Shown in pieces: positions 50,600-58,202 of a DNA stretch of 64,000 nt. A model generated the notes under the pieces. It was given only the letters and a program-made list of their open reading frames with translations. It did not search any database and was not told the origin of the DNA. The position numbers and the translations under genes are program-made. Source of the DNA: a virus. Position 1 is the first letter of the stretch. Every line of letters starts with the position of its first letter. The stretch is from the IMG/VR virus record IMGVR_UViG_3300036820_000009, positions 29,726 to 93,725 of that record; one strand, written 5' to 3'.

Positions 50600-50909
50600 G
50601 CCGCCGCTTCTTTTTCTTGGCTTGGCGGCGCATTGCCGAAAACCGGTCGAGATCGTCGCGCGATAGCATGATGGTCTTGATCGCCGGCCGGCGATGCGCC
50701 GGCACGCCGAGGAACACATAAAGCCGCCGCACTTGCGCGGCCGACAGCATGCCGCGATTGCGGCGCAGTGCCGCCCATTCCGGTTGGCGCATTTTCAGAA
50801 AGAAATCGGGCGGAATCGCGAGTTGCCGCACAGCCAGGTCGCCGGCGCAGGCATGCGGCGTATCCGCCAGCACCATCGCGCCACAACCGGGACATTGCTG
50901 TAAATCCAT
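50592..50909 (-). CDS. Small zinc-finger-like protein
   Basis: 105 residues; the ATG (50909) directly abuts the previous stop. An N-terminal QQCPGCGAMVLADTPHAC motif (C-x2-C ... H-x-C) is followed by helices and a very basic tail (RQAKKKKRRHA). Such finger-plus-basic proteins may bind nucleic acids. Unknown family. Confidence 0.5.
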   Translation of the reverse strand: MDLQQCPGCGAMVLADTPHACAGDLAVRQLAIPPDFFLKMRQPEWAALRRNRGMLSAAQVRRLYVFLGVPAHRRPAIKTIMLSRDDLDRFSAMRRQAKKKKRRHA

Positions 50910-51209
50910 TTACGCGCGCTTCGGCAGCGGCTTGATCGATGCGATTTCGCGATCTTCCATGTCCAGCGTGCGCGCCAATGACCAATCGCGATGAAAATCC
51001 ATCCACAGTTTCGGCGACGTCGACGTCAAGCGCGCGAGCCGCAACGCGATCGATGGCGTGAGGCCGCGCCGGCCGCCCACCAGTTCGTTGATGGTCAGAC
51101 GGCTGACGTGGATGGCGTCGGCCAGCTCGCCTTGGGTCAAGCCATATTCCTCCAACAGGCGCGCGACAAAGGTGCCGACATGAGGTGCGTCCGCGACAGC
51201 GATCGTCAT
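50910..51209 (-). CDS. HigA-like antitoxin / XRE regulator (no partner toxin seen)
   Basis: 99 residues. VARLLEEYGLTQGELADAIH, SRLTINELVGGRRGLTPSIA and LARLTSTSPKLWMDFHRDW are the HigA/VapI-type HTH (helix 2 TQGELADAI, recognition helix SRLTINELV). HigA normally pairs with the HigB mRNA interferase; none is found next to it. It may act as a regulator, or counter a host HigB toxin. Coupled by ATGA to the gene upstream. Confidence 0.8.
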   Translation of the reverse strand: MTIAVADAPHVGTFVARLLEEYGLTQGELADAIHVSRLTINELVGGRRGLTPSIALRLARLTSTSPKLWMDFHRDWSLARTLDMEDREIASIKPLPKRA

Positions 51210-51778
51210 TGCGGTGGCTTCTCGCCAAACTCCTTGATCAAATATTCCATGCTGATCAGCGGTACGCGCTGCGCGAACGCGGCAACCAATTTTTTATGTT
51301 CGTCGGTCGAAAAATAATCCATGCCCGATGGCGTGACCATGAACACGCATAGTCTTGGATGATAGAAAATATGCTGGTGCCTGATTGCTTCGCACATCGC
51401 CATGCCGACGATATCGCGGCTGCGGCGGCCTTGCGCCCTGACAAATGCGGCGGCCTGTTCTTCGGGTTTCAATCCATCGAACAGCCGATTCGCGATTACC
51501 ATGTTATTGACTGCGTTATAGGCGCGCCGGATTTCCGCGTGCGTCATCAAAACGCGATAGGTCACTTCATCCGGCACGATCAGCTTTAGATCCCGATCGA
51601 ACAGGCAAAGCGTGCCGCAATTGAGGCAACAGGAAACATCGCCAGGTTCCGGCGACTTTATCGGATCGGTCACGCCGGTCGCGGCATCCATCATGCTATG
51701 GCAATTCGGACAGGCTTGCGGCACGACACCCGTTCGCGGATCGCGCGGCTTGAATTTTGTCCACGGGCTATCGGTCAT
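51206..51778 (-). CDS. Zinc-ribbon-containing hypothetical protein
   Basis: 190 residues. Cysteine pairs at the N-terminus (ACPNCHSMMDAATG and CCLNCGTLCLFD) form a zinc ribbon. The middle is helical (THAEIRRAYNAVNNMVIANR) and the C-terminus has EAIRHQHIFYHPRLCVFMVT. ATGA overlaps on both sides. No family recognised. Confidence 0.55.
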   Translation of the reverse strand: MTDSPWTKFKPRDPRTGVVPQACPNCHSMMDAATGVTDPIKSPEPGDVSCCLNCGTLCLFDRDLKLIVPDEVTYRVLMTHAEIRRAYNAVNNMVIANRLFDGLKPEEQAAAFVRAQGRRSRDIVGMAMCEAIRHQHIFYHPRLCVFMVTPSGMDYFSTDEHKKLVAAFAQRVPLISMEYLIKEFGEKPPQ

Positions 51779-52206
51779 GGCGTTGTCATTATAAGCTCGT
51801 TTGACACGTTAAAGGGCCCCTGATAGCCACGGAACGGGATCGGCTGCTTGAACACGCGATAATTTCCACGCTTGAACGCAAAGCGATCGGGTCCGAAATT
51901 GCCGCACGCAAGATCGATATCGTTCGCCGCGCACGGCATGTCATGCTCATCGAGCGTCGGAATCGCCGCCACGATATCGACGGTGCCGATCAGCGCGCCG
52001 AAAGGCAGCGCCAAATCCCAGCCCGCGCCGAGAAAATCGGTACAGATCCGCGCCAGCTCGCTATCGTCGTACAGATGCGCGCGGGTCTTGGCGGCATGCA
52101 CGGCGATCGTCCCGCGCGTTGTCAGCCGCCAGGCGCGCGTTTCATGGATCTTGGCCGGCGAGCACCAGAGCGAGGCCCATGGCTGGTGAAGCGACAGTGC
52201 GATCAT
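51775..52206 (-). CDS. ASCH/PUA-like domain protein
   Basis: 143 residues. MIALSLHQPWASLWCSPAKI followed by HETRAWRLTTRGTIAVHAAK is the ASCH signature (L-x-Q-PWAS-L ... K-x-x-ETR-x-W ... G-x-x-A-x-H-A). ALIGTVDIVAAIPTLDEHD and FAFKRGNYRVFKQPIPFRGY complete the beta-barrel. ASCH domains bind RNA and some act on modified nucleotides or mRNA; phage versions are frequent. Its role here is unproven. Confidence 0.8.
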   Translation of the reverse strand: MIALSLHQPWASLWCSPAKIHETRAWRLTTRGTIAVHAAKTRAHLYDDSELARICTDFLGAGWDLALPFGALIGTVDIVAAIPTLDEHDMPCAANDIDLACGNFGPDRFAFKRGNYRVFKQPIPFRGYQGPFNVSNELIMTTP

Positions 52207-52223
52207 GATTCGTGCTGATTCTC

Positions 52224-52421
52224 TTAAAGCTTTTCGATGATCGTTTTGGTGAACTCGATTTTCGATCCGATGTAAACCTGCCGATCGTCGACCACGTATT
52301 TGAAATCCCGGCGCGCCAGTTCCTCGATCGTATCGCGCAGATCGTAAAACAATTTCCGCGCTTTTTTGGCCAGCTCTTCGTCCTTCATGCCGCGCAATAC
52401 GTATCGCTCGTCTTCGTTCAT
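52224..52421 (-). CDS. Small helical hypothetical protein
   Basis: 65 residues from an ATG at 52421 (MNEDERYVLRGMKDEELAKK) that overlaps the DUF1643 stop (ATGA). The middle, ARKLFYDLRDTIEELARRDF, is a long amphipathic helix. The rest has KYVVDDRQVYIGS. No motif. Confidence 0.5.
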   Translation of the reverse strand: MNEDERYVLRGMKDEELAKKARKLFYDLRDTIEELARRDFKYVVDDRQVYIGSKIEFTKTIIEKL

Positions 52422-52960
52422 GCCGGCACCCATGGCGTGATCGATACCGTATCCGGCAGCCGCATTTTACCGCGTGCCAGCGGATGAATCGGCGCGCGCT
52501 GTCCGGTCAAGCCGAACACATGAAGCGGAATCTCGGAGTTCGCCAACATCCGCCAGAACAGGCGCACCCAAGGATCTTCCCAATAGCAATTGCCGGATGC
52601 CGCCACGACGATGCCGCCGGCGCCGATGGTTTCCCGGCAGATGCCCAAGGCGGTTTGAAAGCATTGACGCTTATAGGCATCGCGTTCCGCCAGCGTGGTC
52701 GCCATGTCATACCAGCGATAGAGCTCGACCGGTTGCGACGCGCGCCGCGTATGCGCATTGAATCCGATGAATCGGCCATAGCCGAGATGCCGCGAGAAAT
52801 TGTGCAGCCGCGCGATGGTCGGATCGTTCTTGCCATCGATATCGGCTTCCGCCGTCGACGGATTCTGCATGCCGACCGCCATGACGCCAGGCAGCGCGGC
52901 ATCGACAATGCGATCGAGCCGCTGCCGAAAATTCGGTTCGCCGAAAACGAATTCCGTCAT
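52418..52960 (-). CDS. DUF1643 family protein
   Basis: 180 residues. The family signature is present: MAVGMQNPSTAEADIDGKND with PTIARLHNFSRHLGYGRFIG, then the late WRMLANSEIPLHVFGLTGQ and RAPIHPLARG. The N-x-x-STA and GYG motifs fit DUF1643 proteins found in phages and mobile elements. Function unknown. ATGA couplings on both sides. Confidence 0.85.
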   Translation of the reverse strand: MTEFVFGEPNFRQRLDRIVDAALPGVMAVGMQNPSTAEADIDGKNDPTIARLHNFSRHLGYGRFIGFNAHTRRASQPVELYRWYDMATTLAERDAYKRQCFQTALGICRETIGAGGIVVAASGNCYWEDPWVRLFWRMLANSEIPLHVFGLTGQRAPIHPLARGKMRLPDTVSITPWVPA

Positions 52961-53229
52961 TGAATGCTATGCGCCGGCAAGTCCGGCATGCCTTTCTTCC
53001 GTCGCTCGATCATGCCTTCCAACACCGTGATCACCTCGGCGCGCGCGGCGGTGCTGATGTAGCTGCATCGCGGTTCGGTCCAGACGAACAAGCTGAAATG
53101 CACTCGCTCGCCGGCGACGTCGACAATCATTTCGTCGATCGTGCGCGCGATATCCTGCATGCCGCGCGATACCCGATCCATCGCATTGTCGCCGGTCACG
53201 ATATGCGCCTTATTTTCGGTTCCAGCCAT
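52957..53229 (-). CDS. Hypothetical phage protein
   Basis: 90 residues (MAGTENKAHIVTGDNAMDRV). A helix (MQDIARTIDEMIVDVAGERV) is followed by strands (HFSLFVWTEPRCSYIST) and AEVITVLEGMIERRKKG. Small alpha/beta protein of no known family. It overlaps the previous gene by 34 bp and the next by ATGA. Confidence 0.5.
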   Translation of the reverse strand: MAGTENKAHIVTGDNAMDRVSRGMQDIARTIDEMIVDVAGERVHFSLFVWTEPRCSYISTAARAEVITVLEGMIERRKKGMPDLPAHSIQ

Positions 53230-53516
53230 TCCGGCGGATCGGCGCCGCCGTCTTGCACGATTTCGAACACGGTGCCATTGCCTTTTTTTTCGATGATCAT
53301 TTTGGCGCCGCGCTTACATTCGCGACAAGTCCCGCCGTCCGCCATATCCTGCTCCGCGGCCACAAGGCGAATGGTCATAAATCCCGCCGCCCCACAAAAC
53401 GGACATGGCAATATCGAGCGGGTATCGGCCGAGTAGCCGGCGAATTGCGTATTGTTTTGGCAGCGGCGCGTCAGTTCTTCCATATTGGTCGGCGGTTTAT
53501 CGATCGGCATGGCCAT
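53196..53516 (-). CDS. Lar-like zinc-binding protein
   Basis: 106 residues. LPCPFCGAAGFMTIRLVAAE followed by GGTCRECKRGAKMIIEKKG gives two C-x2-C pairs in the layout of Lar (restriction alleviation) and related phage zinc proteins. The N-terminus (NMEELTRRCQNNTQFAGYS) is helical. Anti-restriction activity is possible but not shown. It overlaps both neighbours. Confidence 0.55.
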   Translation of the reverse strand: MAMPIDKPPTNMEELTRRCQNNTQFAGYSADTRSILPCPFCGAAGFMTIRLVAAEQDMADGGTCRECKRGAKMIIEKKGNGTVFEIVQDGGADPPEWLEPKIRRIS

Positions 53517-53739
53517 CGCTTTCTCTTAGCGCGCGCGCTAGCGCGCGCGCGTTGCGTTCCACCAGCATCGCGTCAGCCATGTCATAGGCATTGCGCGCGA
53601 CTATTTCGGCCCAATTGGTTTCGTCATAGTTTTTATCGCGAGCGGCGACGATATTTGCGCCGAGCGGCGTGAATATCGAGGCCATCGCCATCGCCGCGAA
53701 CAAATCGCGCAATTCGAACCCAGGGCTTTTATCGGCCAT
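53497..53739 (-). CDS. Hypothetical phage protein
   Basis: 80 residues, helical: ELRDLFAAMAMASIFTPLGA then WAEIVARNAYDMADAMLVER and ARALARALRESDG. The AMAMAS segment and the aspartate-rich middle match a recurrent small phage protein. The coding DNA near its end contains a perfect 22-bp GC palindrome (53529-53550). Confidence 0.5.
   Translation of the reverse strand: MADKSPGFELRDLFAAMAMASIFTPLGANIVAARDKNYDETNWAEIVARNAYDMADAMLVERNARALARALRESDGHADR
53529..53550. repeat. 22-bp perfect GC palindrome
   Basis: Arms GCGCGCGCGCT and AGCGCGCGCGC meet with no spacer. It lies within the last codons of 53497-53739 and just upstream of the start at 53516, where a hairpin could affect translation. Confidence 0.8.
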
Positions 53740-54391
53740 AATTTCCTCGTTTGGATTTCGTGCCGGCCAGGATCAGCCGCGGTTCGACTTGCGGCGGCAG
53801 CGGCGCGGCCAGGGCATCGGCGACGATCGCAAGCCCGGCCTGATCCGGCAGGCGCGCGCCATCGCGCCAGAATTCCACGTGCAGCAACGGCTTGATCGGC
53901 CGGATCCTTATGTCGACGGTACGGTCCGACGCGATGAGCGTTTGCCCATGCGCCATGCCGAGCACAAACAGTTTCGGCCGCGTCGGCATGACGGATTCAT
54001 CGATAAATAAATAATGCTCGGTTTTCTCGACATCGACCTGTTTGGCATCGATGCGGTGGCTATAGACCGGCGCCGCAAGATAGGGACATACCTGAAGCGC
54101 GTAGACCGCGCATTCGCGATGCACCGCCGAATCGATATAGAGCCCGTCCGGATGGAATGCGCTCAGCGGCCCGCCGACGAACCACCGGCCACGGAACAGC
54201 TTGCCGCCGCAAATCGAGCATTCGTCGCGGACGATCAGGCCTTGCCGGATATCGGAATCGTTGATGGTAAAATGCGGCATGCCGTCGCGATCGCGCAGCA
54301 CCACCGCCGGAATGGGATAGCCGCGGCGATCGCGCGGCAGGTGCTTCATCCGCGACGGTACCGGCACATCGAACCAGGTGCGGTCGGTCAT
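53729..54391 (-). CDS. Hypothetical protein with Cys pair
   Basis: 220 residues. CSICGGKLFRGRWFVGGPLS and HRECAVYALQVCPYLAAPVY give spaced cysteines that could bind zinc. Strands KLFVLGMAHGQTLIASDRTV and IRPIKPLLHVEFWRDGARLP follow. It is one of the longer genes in the block. No family recognised. Coupled by ATGA to the MazG-like gene. Confidence 0.55.
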   Translation of the reverse strand: MTDRTWFDVPVPSRMKHLPRDRRGYPIPAVVLRDRDGMPHFTINDSDIRQGLIVRDECSICGGKLFRGRWFVGGPLSAFHPDGLYIDSAVHRECAVYALQVCPYLAAPVYSHRIDAKQVDVEKTEHYLFIDESVMPTRPKLFVLGMAHGQTLIASDRTVDIRIRPIKPLLHVEFWRDGARLPDQAGLAIVADALAAPLPPQVEPRLILAGTKSKRGNYGR

Positions 54392-54702
54392 GGCTTCCTG
54401 GTTTGAAGGAAGCGCTGAAGCTGTTCGACCTTCAACAGTCGGCCCTCCATGATATCGGTCATGTTGAGCATGCCGTGCGCCACCAGCATCGTGACCATGA
54501 GATCGAGATTGCCGATTTCCATGGCCAGGCGGCGCGCATTGTCGTCAGGCTGGCCCGGTTGGGTTTCCTTGGCGCCGAACCGCAACAGCTTGGTGCCGAG
54601 CTGCGCCACTTCCGCCGCTTCCTCGATCAGAATGGTCACCAACTCGCGCTCGTAAGGCGTCGGCAATTCCGCTGGCGTGACATAGCGCTCGATATCGGTC
54701 AT
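54388..54702 (-). CDS. MazG-like nucleotide pyrophosphohydrolase-type protein
   Basis: 104 residues. VTILIEEAAEVAQLGTKLLR followed by RRLAMEIGNLDLMVTMLVAH is the MazG/NTP-PPase pattern, E-E-x-x-E ... E-x-x-(N/D)-x-x-x-M (canonical E-x-x-D is ExxN here, which may alter metal binding). Such phage proteins hydrolyse (d)NTPs or lower ppGpp effects. The LLRFGAKETQPGQPDDNARR loop also matches. Coupled to neighbours by ATGA overlaps. Confidence 0.75.
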   Translation of the reverse strand: MTDIERYVTPAELPTPYERELVTILIEEAAEVAQLGTKLLRFGAKETQPGQPDDNARRLAMEIGNLDLMVTMLVAHGMLNMTDIMEGRLLKVEQLQRFLQTRKP

Positions 54703-54881
54703 TTTTCTCCCCGCAATGCCTTATTGATCGTGTTGACGTGAAGCCCCAATCGTTCGGCGATGAATCGCGGTTCCACGCCTTGCGCATTCAGCCGTTTGAT
54801 TTTCTGGATCGTGGCGTCATCGAGCATGATATCGCTGCGTTTTTTCGCGGTTGCCGTTTTAGCGTTTTGTCTTGCCGCCAT
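54699..54881 (-). CDS. Small helix-turn-helix protein
   Basis: 60 residues from an ATG at 54881 (MAARQNAKTATAKKRSD). The last 35 residues, TIQKIKRLNAQGVEPRFIAE then RLGLHVNTINKALRG, form a resolvase-type HTH. The N-terminus is basic. Likely a small regulator; it overlaps the previous gene by 23 bp. Confidence 0.6.
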   Translation of the reverse strand: MAARQNAKTATAKKRSDIMLDDATIQKIKRLNAQGVEPRFIAERLGLHVNTINKALRGEK

Positions 54882-55113
54882 TGCCGGTCCCCGACTTGAG
54901 ATAGAGCTGATCAAGCTGCTCCAGCGCCTTAATCACGGTTCGGCAGGCTCTCATCGGCACGCCGCTGGCGTCCTGTATCAACAAAATCAGCGCGCGATCG
55001 TTGAGGCCGCCCCTGCGAATGCGCCGCACGCCTTCGGCGATGTCGCGAATGCTGGTCGCGAGAATTTCGGTCGCTACTTCGTCTTCCGGCTTTTGCTTGA
55101 TGCTCACTGTCAT
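54859..55113 (-). CDS. Hypothetical phage protein, helical
   Basis: 84 residues: VATEILATSIRDIAEGVRRI, LNDRALILLIQDASGVPMRA and CRTVIKALEQLDQLYLKSG. All helical. The ATG overlaps the previous stop (ATGA). No known family. Confidence 0.5.
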   Translation of the reverse strand: MTVSIKQKPEDEVATEILATSIRDIAEGVRRIRRGGLNDRALILLIQDASGVPMRACRTVIKALEQLDQLYLKSGTGNGGKTKR

Positions 55114-55277
55114 TGGATTGTCCTGTTAAGCGATTCGACGCGTTCATCGATCTCGGCGCGCAGCCAGGTTTCGACTTGGTCCTGGATGGTTTGCGCCAGA
55201 TCCGCGACCAGCTTCGGCGTCATCTTGGTGCCCAGGAAATACCGCGCCAGATCCTCGCACTTCGGATCGTATGCCAT
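55110..55277 (-). CDS. Hypothetical phage protein, 55 residues
   Basis: From an ATG at 55277 (MAYDPKCEDLARYFLGTKMT). PKLVADLAQTIQDQVETWLR then EIDERVESLNRTIQ are two amphipathic helices. Length and pattern match small helical proteins common in alphaproteobacterial phages. One base separates it from the stop of 55279-55452. Confidence 0.55.
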   Translation of the reverse strand: MAYDPKCEDLARYFLGTKMTPKLVADLAQTIQDQVETWLRAEIDERVESLNRTIQ

Positions 55278-55278
55278 G

Positions 55279-55452
55279 CTATCCGCGGCCCAACGTATCC
55301 GCGATGCGTTCGAGCGACCTGGCGATCGACGCAATTTCATCGCGCGCGCTCATCAACTCGTCGAACAGCAAACCGGTCGCTTCCTGATCTCTATCTTTTT
55401 CCGCTCCGACAATGCGCGAGCGGAGGATGAGGCGTTGTTCCGGTGTCAGCAT
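55279..55452 (-). CDS. Small helical protein, 57 residues
   Basis: Translates as MLTPEQRLILRSRIVGAEKD, then RDQEATGLLFDELMSARDEI and ASIARSLERIADTLGRG. It has a ggggag ribosome-binding site, its ATG overlaps the previous stop (TAATG), and its stop is one base from the next start: a real gene too short for common length cut-offs. Amphipathic helices; function unknown. Confidence 0.6.
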   Translation of the reverse strand: MLTPEQRLILRSRIVGAEKDRDQEATGLLFDELMSARDEIASIARSLERIADTLGRG

Positions 55453-55700
55453 TATTTAGCTCCCCGTCGCGATTTGACCGTTGAATTGTAAACCGTTTTT
55501 CCGCTGGCCTTCCCGGCGAATGCGGCCACCGCGTTCATCACGGTTTCCACGTCGTCGACGTTGTGCGTCCAGCCGGTACAGTTCTTGCCATTTTGGCACT
55601 CGCTTGTGCATTCGCCGCCGTTTTTGACGCAGAGCGCGCGCGCCGCGAATTCGATGACGGCGCCGTTCGGGCCGTCGACATAGGTGATGATTCTTGCCAT
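55452..55700 (-). CDS. Small Cys-rich hypothetical protein
   Basis: 82 residues. MARIITYVDGPNGAVIEFAA leads to LCVKNGGECTSECQNGKNC, four cysteines within 16 residues, a likely zinc or disulfide knot. The end is basic (NSTVKSRRGAK). Coupled by TAATG overlaps on both sides. Confidence 0.5.
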   Translation of the reverse strand: MARIITYVDGPNGAVIEFAARALCVKNGGECTSECQNGKNCTGWTHNVDDVETVMNAVAAFAGKASGKTVYNSTVKSRRGAK

Positions 55701-55963
55701 TACGCGGTTCCCGCCTTTCCGTTTTTCCGCATGAGCTCCGTGCCGATCGCGATCAATTGGCTGCCCAGCTTCAGCGCGGTATCCGCCGAAAAATGCGCAT
55801 GCGCGAATGCCTTGTTCTCGTCGTCGAAAAAATCGATGCAGGCCGATTCATCGGCGAGCTCGCCGCACATGCCCGCCGCGACATGCGACGCATTGAGCAT
55901 GCCGGTCGAGCCGATCCGGAATTTTCCGGTGAGCGTCACTTTGCTTCTGCGCTTCGCCGGCAT
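55700..55963 (-). CDS. Hypothetical phage protein
   Basis: 87 residues from an ATG at 55963 (MPAKRRSKVTLTGKFRIGST). Strand-rich start, then CGELADESACIDFFDDENKA and a helix ending LGSQLIAIGTELMRKNG. The ATG overlaps the previous stop (TGATG). No family. Confidence 0.5.
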   Translation of the reverse strand: MPAKRRSKVTLTGKFRIGSTGMLNASHVAAGMCGELADESACIDFFDDENKAFAHAHFSADTALKLGSQLIAIGTELMRKNGKAGTA

Positions 55964-56193
55964 CAGGTTCGCCGCTCGACGATCTGTTTGACGGTCAGGT
56001 CCGGCGATATTTTCAGCATCTCCACGATCTCTTGCATGCTCAGGTGCGGCGCATCGGCCATGATCTGGAAATGGCAGCCGGGATGCGCGACGTCGAAATC
56101 CCGCATGTGCTGGAGCCACGCGCGCGCCAGCGCCGGCGGCACCTGCGCGATCGCCCAAATCGTGAGCGGCTTAGTATTTGGTTCCGAATCCAT
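55963..56193 (-). CDS. Hypothetical phage protein
   Basis: 76 residues from an ATG at 56193 (MDSEPNTKPLTIWAIAQVPP). Contains ARAWLQHMRDFDVAHPGCHF and MQEIVEMLKISPDLTVKQIV. The W-A-I start and the HPGCHFQIM strand resemble a small alpha/beta domain. It overlaps the previous gene by 23 bp. Unknown family. Confidence 0.5.
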   Translation of the reverse strand: MDSEPNTKPLTIWAIAQVPPALARAWLQHMRDFDVAHPGCHFQIMADAPHLSMQEIVEMLKISPDLTVKQIVERRT

Positions 56194-56431
56194 CGTCCGC
56201 TCGTTTCGCCATGGAAGGCCGCCGCGCCGGCAGCGCGGCCTTGCGCGCGGCCGCGAGCGTGTCGTCGGCATAGCTGCCGATGTCCGCCAATTCCTGGATC
56301 AGGTCATCCACGCTGACGGCCGCCGTGCCGATCGGCCGCACCGAGGCCGTCATGGCCGCGTCGTGCGCGCGATCGGCGATATGTCTCAATCCGAATCTCA
56401 TGATCTCCAGCGGCGTGGGTGCCTGCCTCAT
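56171..56431 (-). CDS. Hypothetical phage protein, helical
   Basis: 86 residues: MRQAPTPLEIMRFGLRHIAD, then SVDDLIQELADIGSYADDTL and AARKAALPARRPSMAKRADD. Helical with a basic end. It overlaps both neighbours. No known family. Confidence 0.45.
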   Translation of the reverse strand: MRQAPTPLEIMRFGLRHIADRAHDAAMTASVRPIGTAAVSVDDLIQELADIGSYADDTLAAARKAALPARRPSMAKRADDGFGTKY

Positions 56432-56772
56432 TCTCGCGATAAATCGTTAATGGCCTGATCCTGCGCGGCATGCACCGCGAGGTCATGCTGGAATCGGGTC
56501 GCCGGCAGTTCGGTGAACCGCATCCGGCCATCGGTTTCGGGATAGCCGCGGCAGACTTCATGCAACTCCCCGCCGTGGACGTAGCCATCGATGCAACCGA
56601 GGCACAATACCGCGCAGGCGCCATCCGGCGGCAGGCCGCATTCCAGACAGCCCCAGCCGTGCCCTGGCACGGCCGCCACGCGGTCGAGCAGCACGATCAG
56701 CGTCGCGGGTGCCTTGAGGCAGATGCAGCACGGGCCCAGCGCCGGCGGCGCGCCCGGTGCGTCGTCGGTCAT
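56428..56772 (-). CDS. Cys-rich zinc-binding hypothetical protein
   Basis: 114 residues. LGPCCICLKAPATLIVLLDR, WGCLECGLPPDGACAVLCLG and CIDGYVHGG supply eight cysteines as C-x2-C pairs, in the style of a RING or treble-clef domain. The last third (RMRFTELPATRFQHDLAVHA) is helical. Protein or nucleic-acid binding is probable. ATGA overlaps on both sides. Confidence 0.55.
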   Translation of the reverse strand: MTDDAPGAPPALGPCCICLKAPATLIVLLDRVAAVPGHGWGCLECGLPPDGACAVLCLGCIDGYVHGGELHEVCRGYPETDGRMRFTELPATRFQHDLAVHAAQDQAINDLSRE

Positions 56773-56990
56773 GGGCTCAGCACCTTCCGGATTTCCTGGA
56801 GCATGGCGCCAAACGCGTCGCCGGTGCCGTAGTAATTGGCATTGGCGAGCGCGGGCTGCGCCAAGGCCAGCAACCGTTGCGCGAGCCGGCGCTCGCCTTC
56901 CCGGCGATACTGCTCATGGCGGTCCGCCGCGCGCAGCGAGCGCGTGCCCAGGAACAGGATATTGCCGGCCTTCAGTCGATCGTCCGCCAT
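56769..56990 (-). CDS. Small helical hypothetical protein
   Basis: 73 residues: DRLKAGNILFLGTRSLRAAD, then RREGERRLAQRLLALAQPAL and GDAFGAMLQEIRKVLSP. Arg-rich amphipathic helices. Overlaps the previous gene by 19 bp. No family. Confidence 0.45.
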   Translation of the reverse strand: MADDRLKAGNILFLGTRSLRAADRHEQYRREGERRLAQRLLALAQPALANANYYGTGDAFGAMLQEIRKVLSP

Positions 56991-57202
56991 GTCTCGTCGC
57001 CATTATCGGTACGGAATTCTCCCTCGAAACTTTCGCGGCCGGCGATGCACACGCCCACTATTTCGCTCGGAATGCACGCATAGCACATTAGGGCTTCGAT
57101 GAAGCCGACGCGCGCGGCCGCGCCGTGCAGGCCGATGGCCGCGATCGCGCAGCTATCGCCGCGGTCAAGCAGTTGACGCGCTTTTGCCTGACTGATCGGC
57201 AT
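56972..57202 (-). CDS. Hypothetical phage protein
   Basis: 76 residues (MPISQAKARQLLDRGDSCAI). ARVGFIEALMCYACIPSEIV and CIAGRESFEGEFRTDNGDET follow. It overlaps both neighbours by 19-38 bp. No motif. Confidence 0.45.
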   Translation of the reverse strand: MPISQAKARQLLDRGDSCAIAAIGLHGAAARVGFIEALMCYACIPSEIVGVCIAGRESFEGEFRTDNGDETWRTID

Positions 57203-57452
57203 CGGGCGGCTCCGGAAGCGTTTCGATCAATTCGCCGGGCAGGAATCGAACCAGGAAGCAGGCCTGCCCGGTCATTTTCCAGTGTGCCAGCGCCAGTGCG
57301 CGCAACGCGGTGCGCGCGATTTTTTCGTTGCGGCTGATCAGCGGCGTATGGCTCGTGCCGACCATGGCGCCGATATTGCCAATGGTGCCGTCGGGATAAA
57401 GCGACAGCCATGCCCACAGCGTGAAATCCCGCAGTTTTTCAGGTTCCGGCAT
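57165..57452 (-). CDS. Hypothetical phage protein
   Basis: 95 residues from an ATG at 57452 (MPEPEKLRDFTLWAWLSLYP). Contains GTIGNIGAMVGTSHTPLISR, KIARTALRALALAHWKMTGQ and FLVRFLPGELIETLPEPPDA. A small alpha/beta protein. Overlaps the previous gene by 14 bp. No family recognised. Confidence 0.45.
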   Translation of the reverse strand: MPEPEKLRDFTLWAWLSLYPDGTIGNIGAMVGTSHTPLISRNEKIARTALRALALAHWKMTGQACFLVRFLPGELIETLPEPPDADQSGKSASTA

Positions 57453-58200
57453 TGGCGCGGTTCCTGCGTTCCTTGAGATCGTGGATTTTCGCGAACGCAT
57501 GCTTGCCGTAATCGTCGCCATGCTCGAACCATAGTCCGATCAGCCAATGCAGCACGAATGCCTGCTCCACTTCGGCGTTGGATTTGATTTTGGCGCCGGC
57601 ATCCCGGAACAATTGCGCGATCGCGCCGCTTTCCCAAATCATTGGGCTCAACAGGTCTATCAGCGCCGGCGTGAGCGTGGCGGGCCATCGCGAGGTATGC
57701 CGCGCGCCGATATCGGCGCCGGTTTCCAAGGCCTCTTTCAGCAACGCATAGATCTTCCGCATATCGAGCATGCCGGCTTCGGAGGCTTCGTGCGCGCGTT
57801 CGGAAAACCCCTCGTGCATCGCATGGATTTCGGCGTCGATCGCTTCCTTGGTCGCGTTGGCGGCCGGTACCCTGGCGGCGGCATCGATCCGGCACGCGGC
57901 AAAATGCGGCGCCAGCGATACGACGCGCGCGGCTTCCGCTTCTTCGTCGGTGTCGTATTCTTCGGGATCCCGCGCCGTTTCGGCCAGCCACCGCTTGGCG
58001 CGCGCGATATCGAGCTCGGTCACCGGAATCGCGGGCGCCGGATTTTCGGCGACCGGCGCGGGTATATCCGCCGCATCGATCGCGGCGGCGGCTCGCAGGA
58101 ACAGGGCGGCGATCGCTTGGGCGGGGGCGGCATCGACCACAAGATAGATGGCCTGCGATGCCTTGCGCAGTTCGGCGACGAGCGCGGCGGTATCGGACAT
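57439..58200 (-). CDS. Hypothetical helical protein
   Basis: 253 residues from an ATG at 58200 (MSDTAALVAELRKASQAIYL) behind aaggga. The N-terminus is Ala-rich and helical; RAKRWLAETARDPEEYDTDE follows, then KEAIDAEIHAMHEGFSERAH and TLTPALIDLLSPMIWESGAI. The end (EVEQAFVLHWLIGLWFEHGD, KHAFAKIHDLKER) is helical with aromatic residues. No family recognised. It is one of the larger genes of the block. Confidence 0.5.
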   Translation of the reverse strand: MSDTAALVAELRKASQAIYLVVDAAPAQAIAALFLRAAAAIDAADIPAPVAENPAPAIPVTELDIARAKRWLAETARDPEEYDTDEEAEAARVVSLAPHFAACRIDAAARVPAANATKEAIDAEIHAMHEGFSERAHEASEAGMLDMRKIYALLKEALETGADIGARHTSRWPATLTPALIDLLSPMIWESGAIAQLFRDAGAKIKSNAEVEQAFVLHWLIGLWFEHGDDYGKHAFAKIHDLKERRNRANAGT

Positions 58201-58202
58201 GG

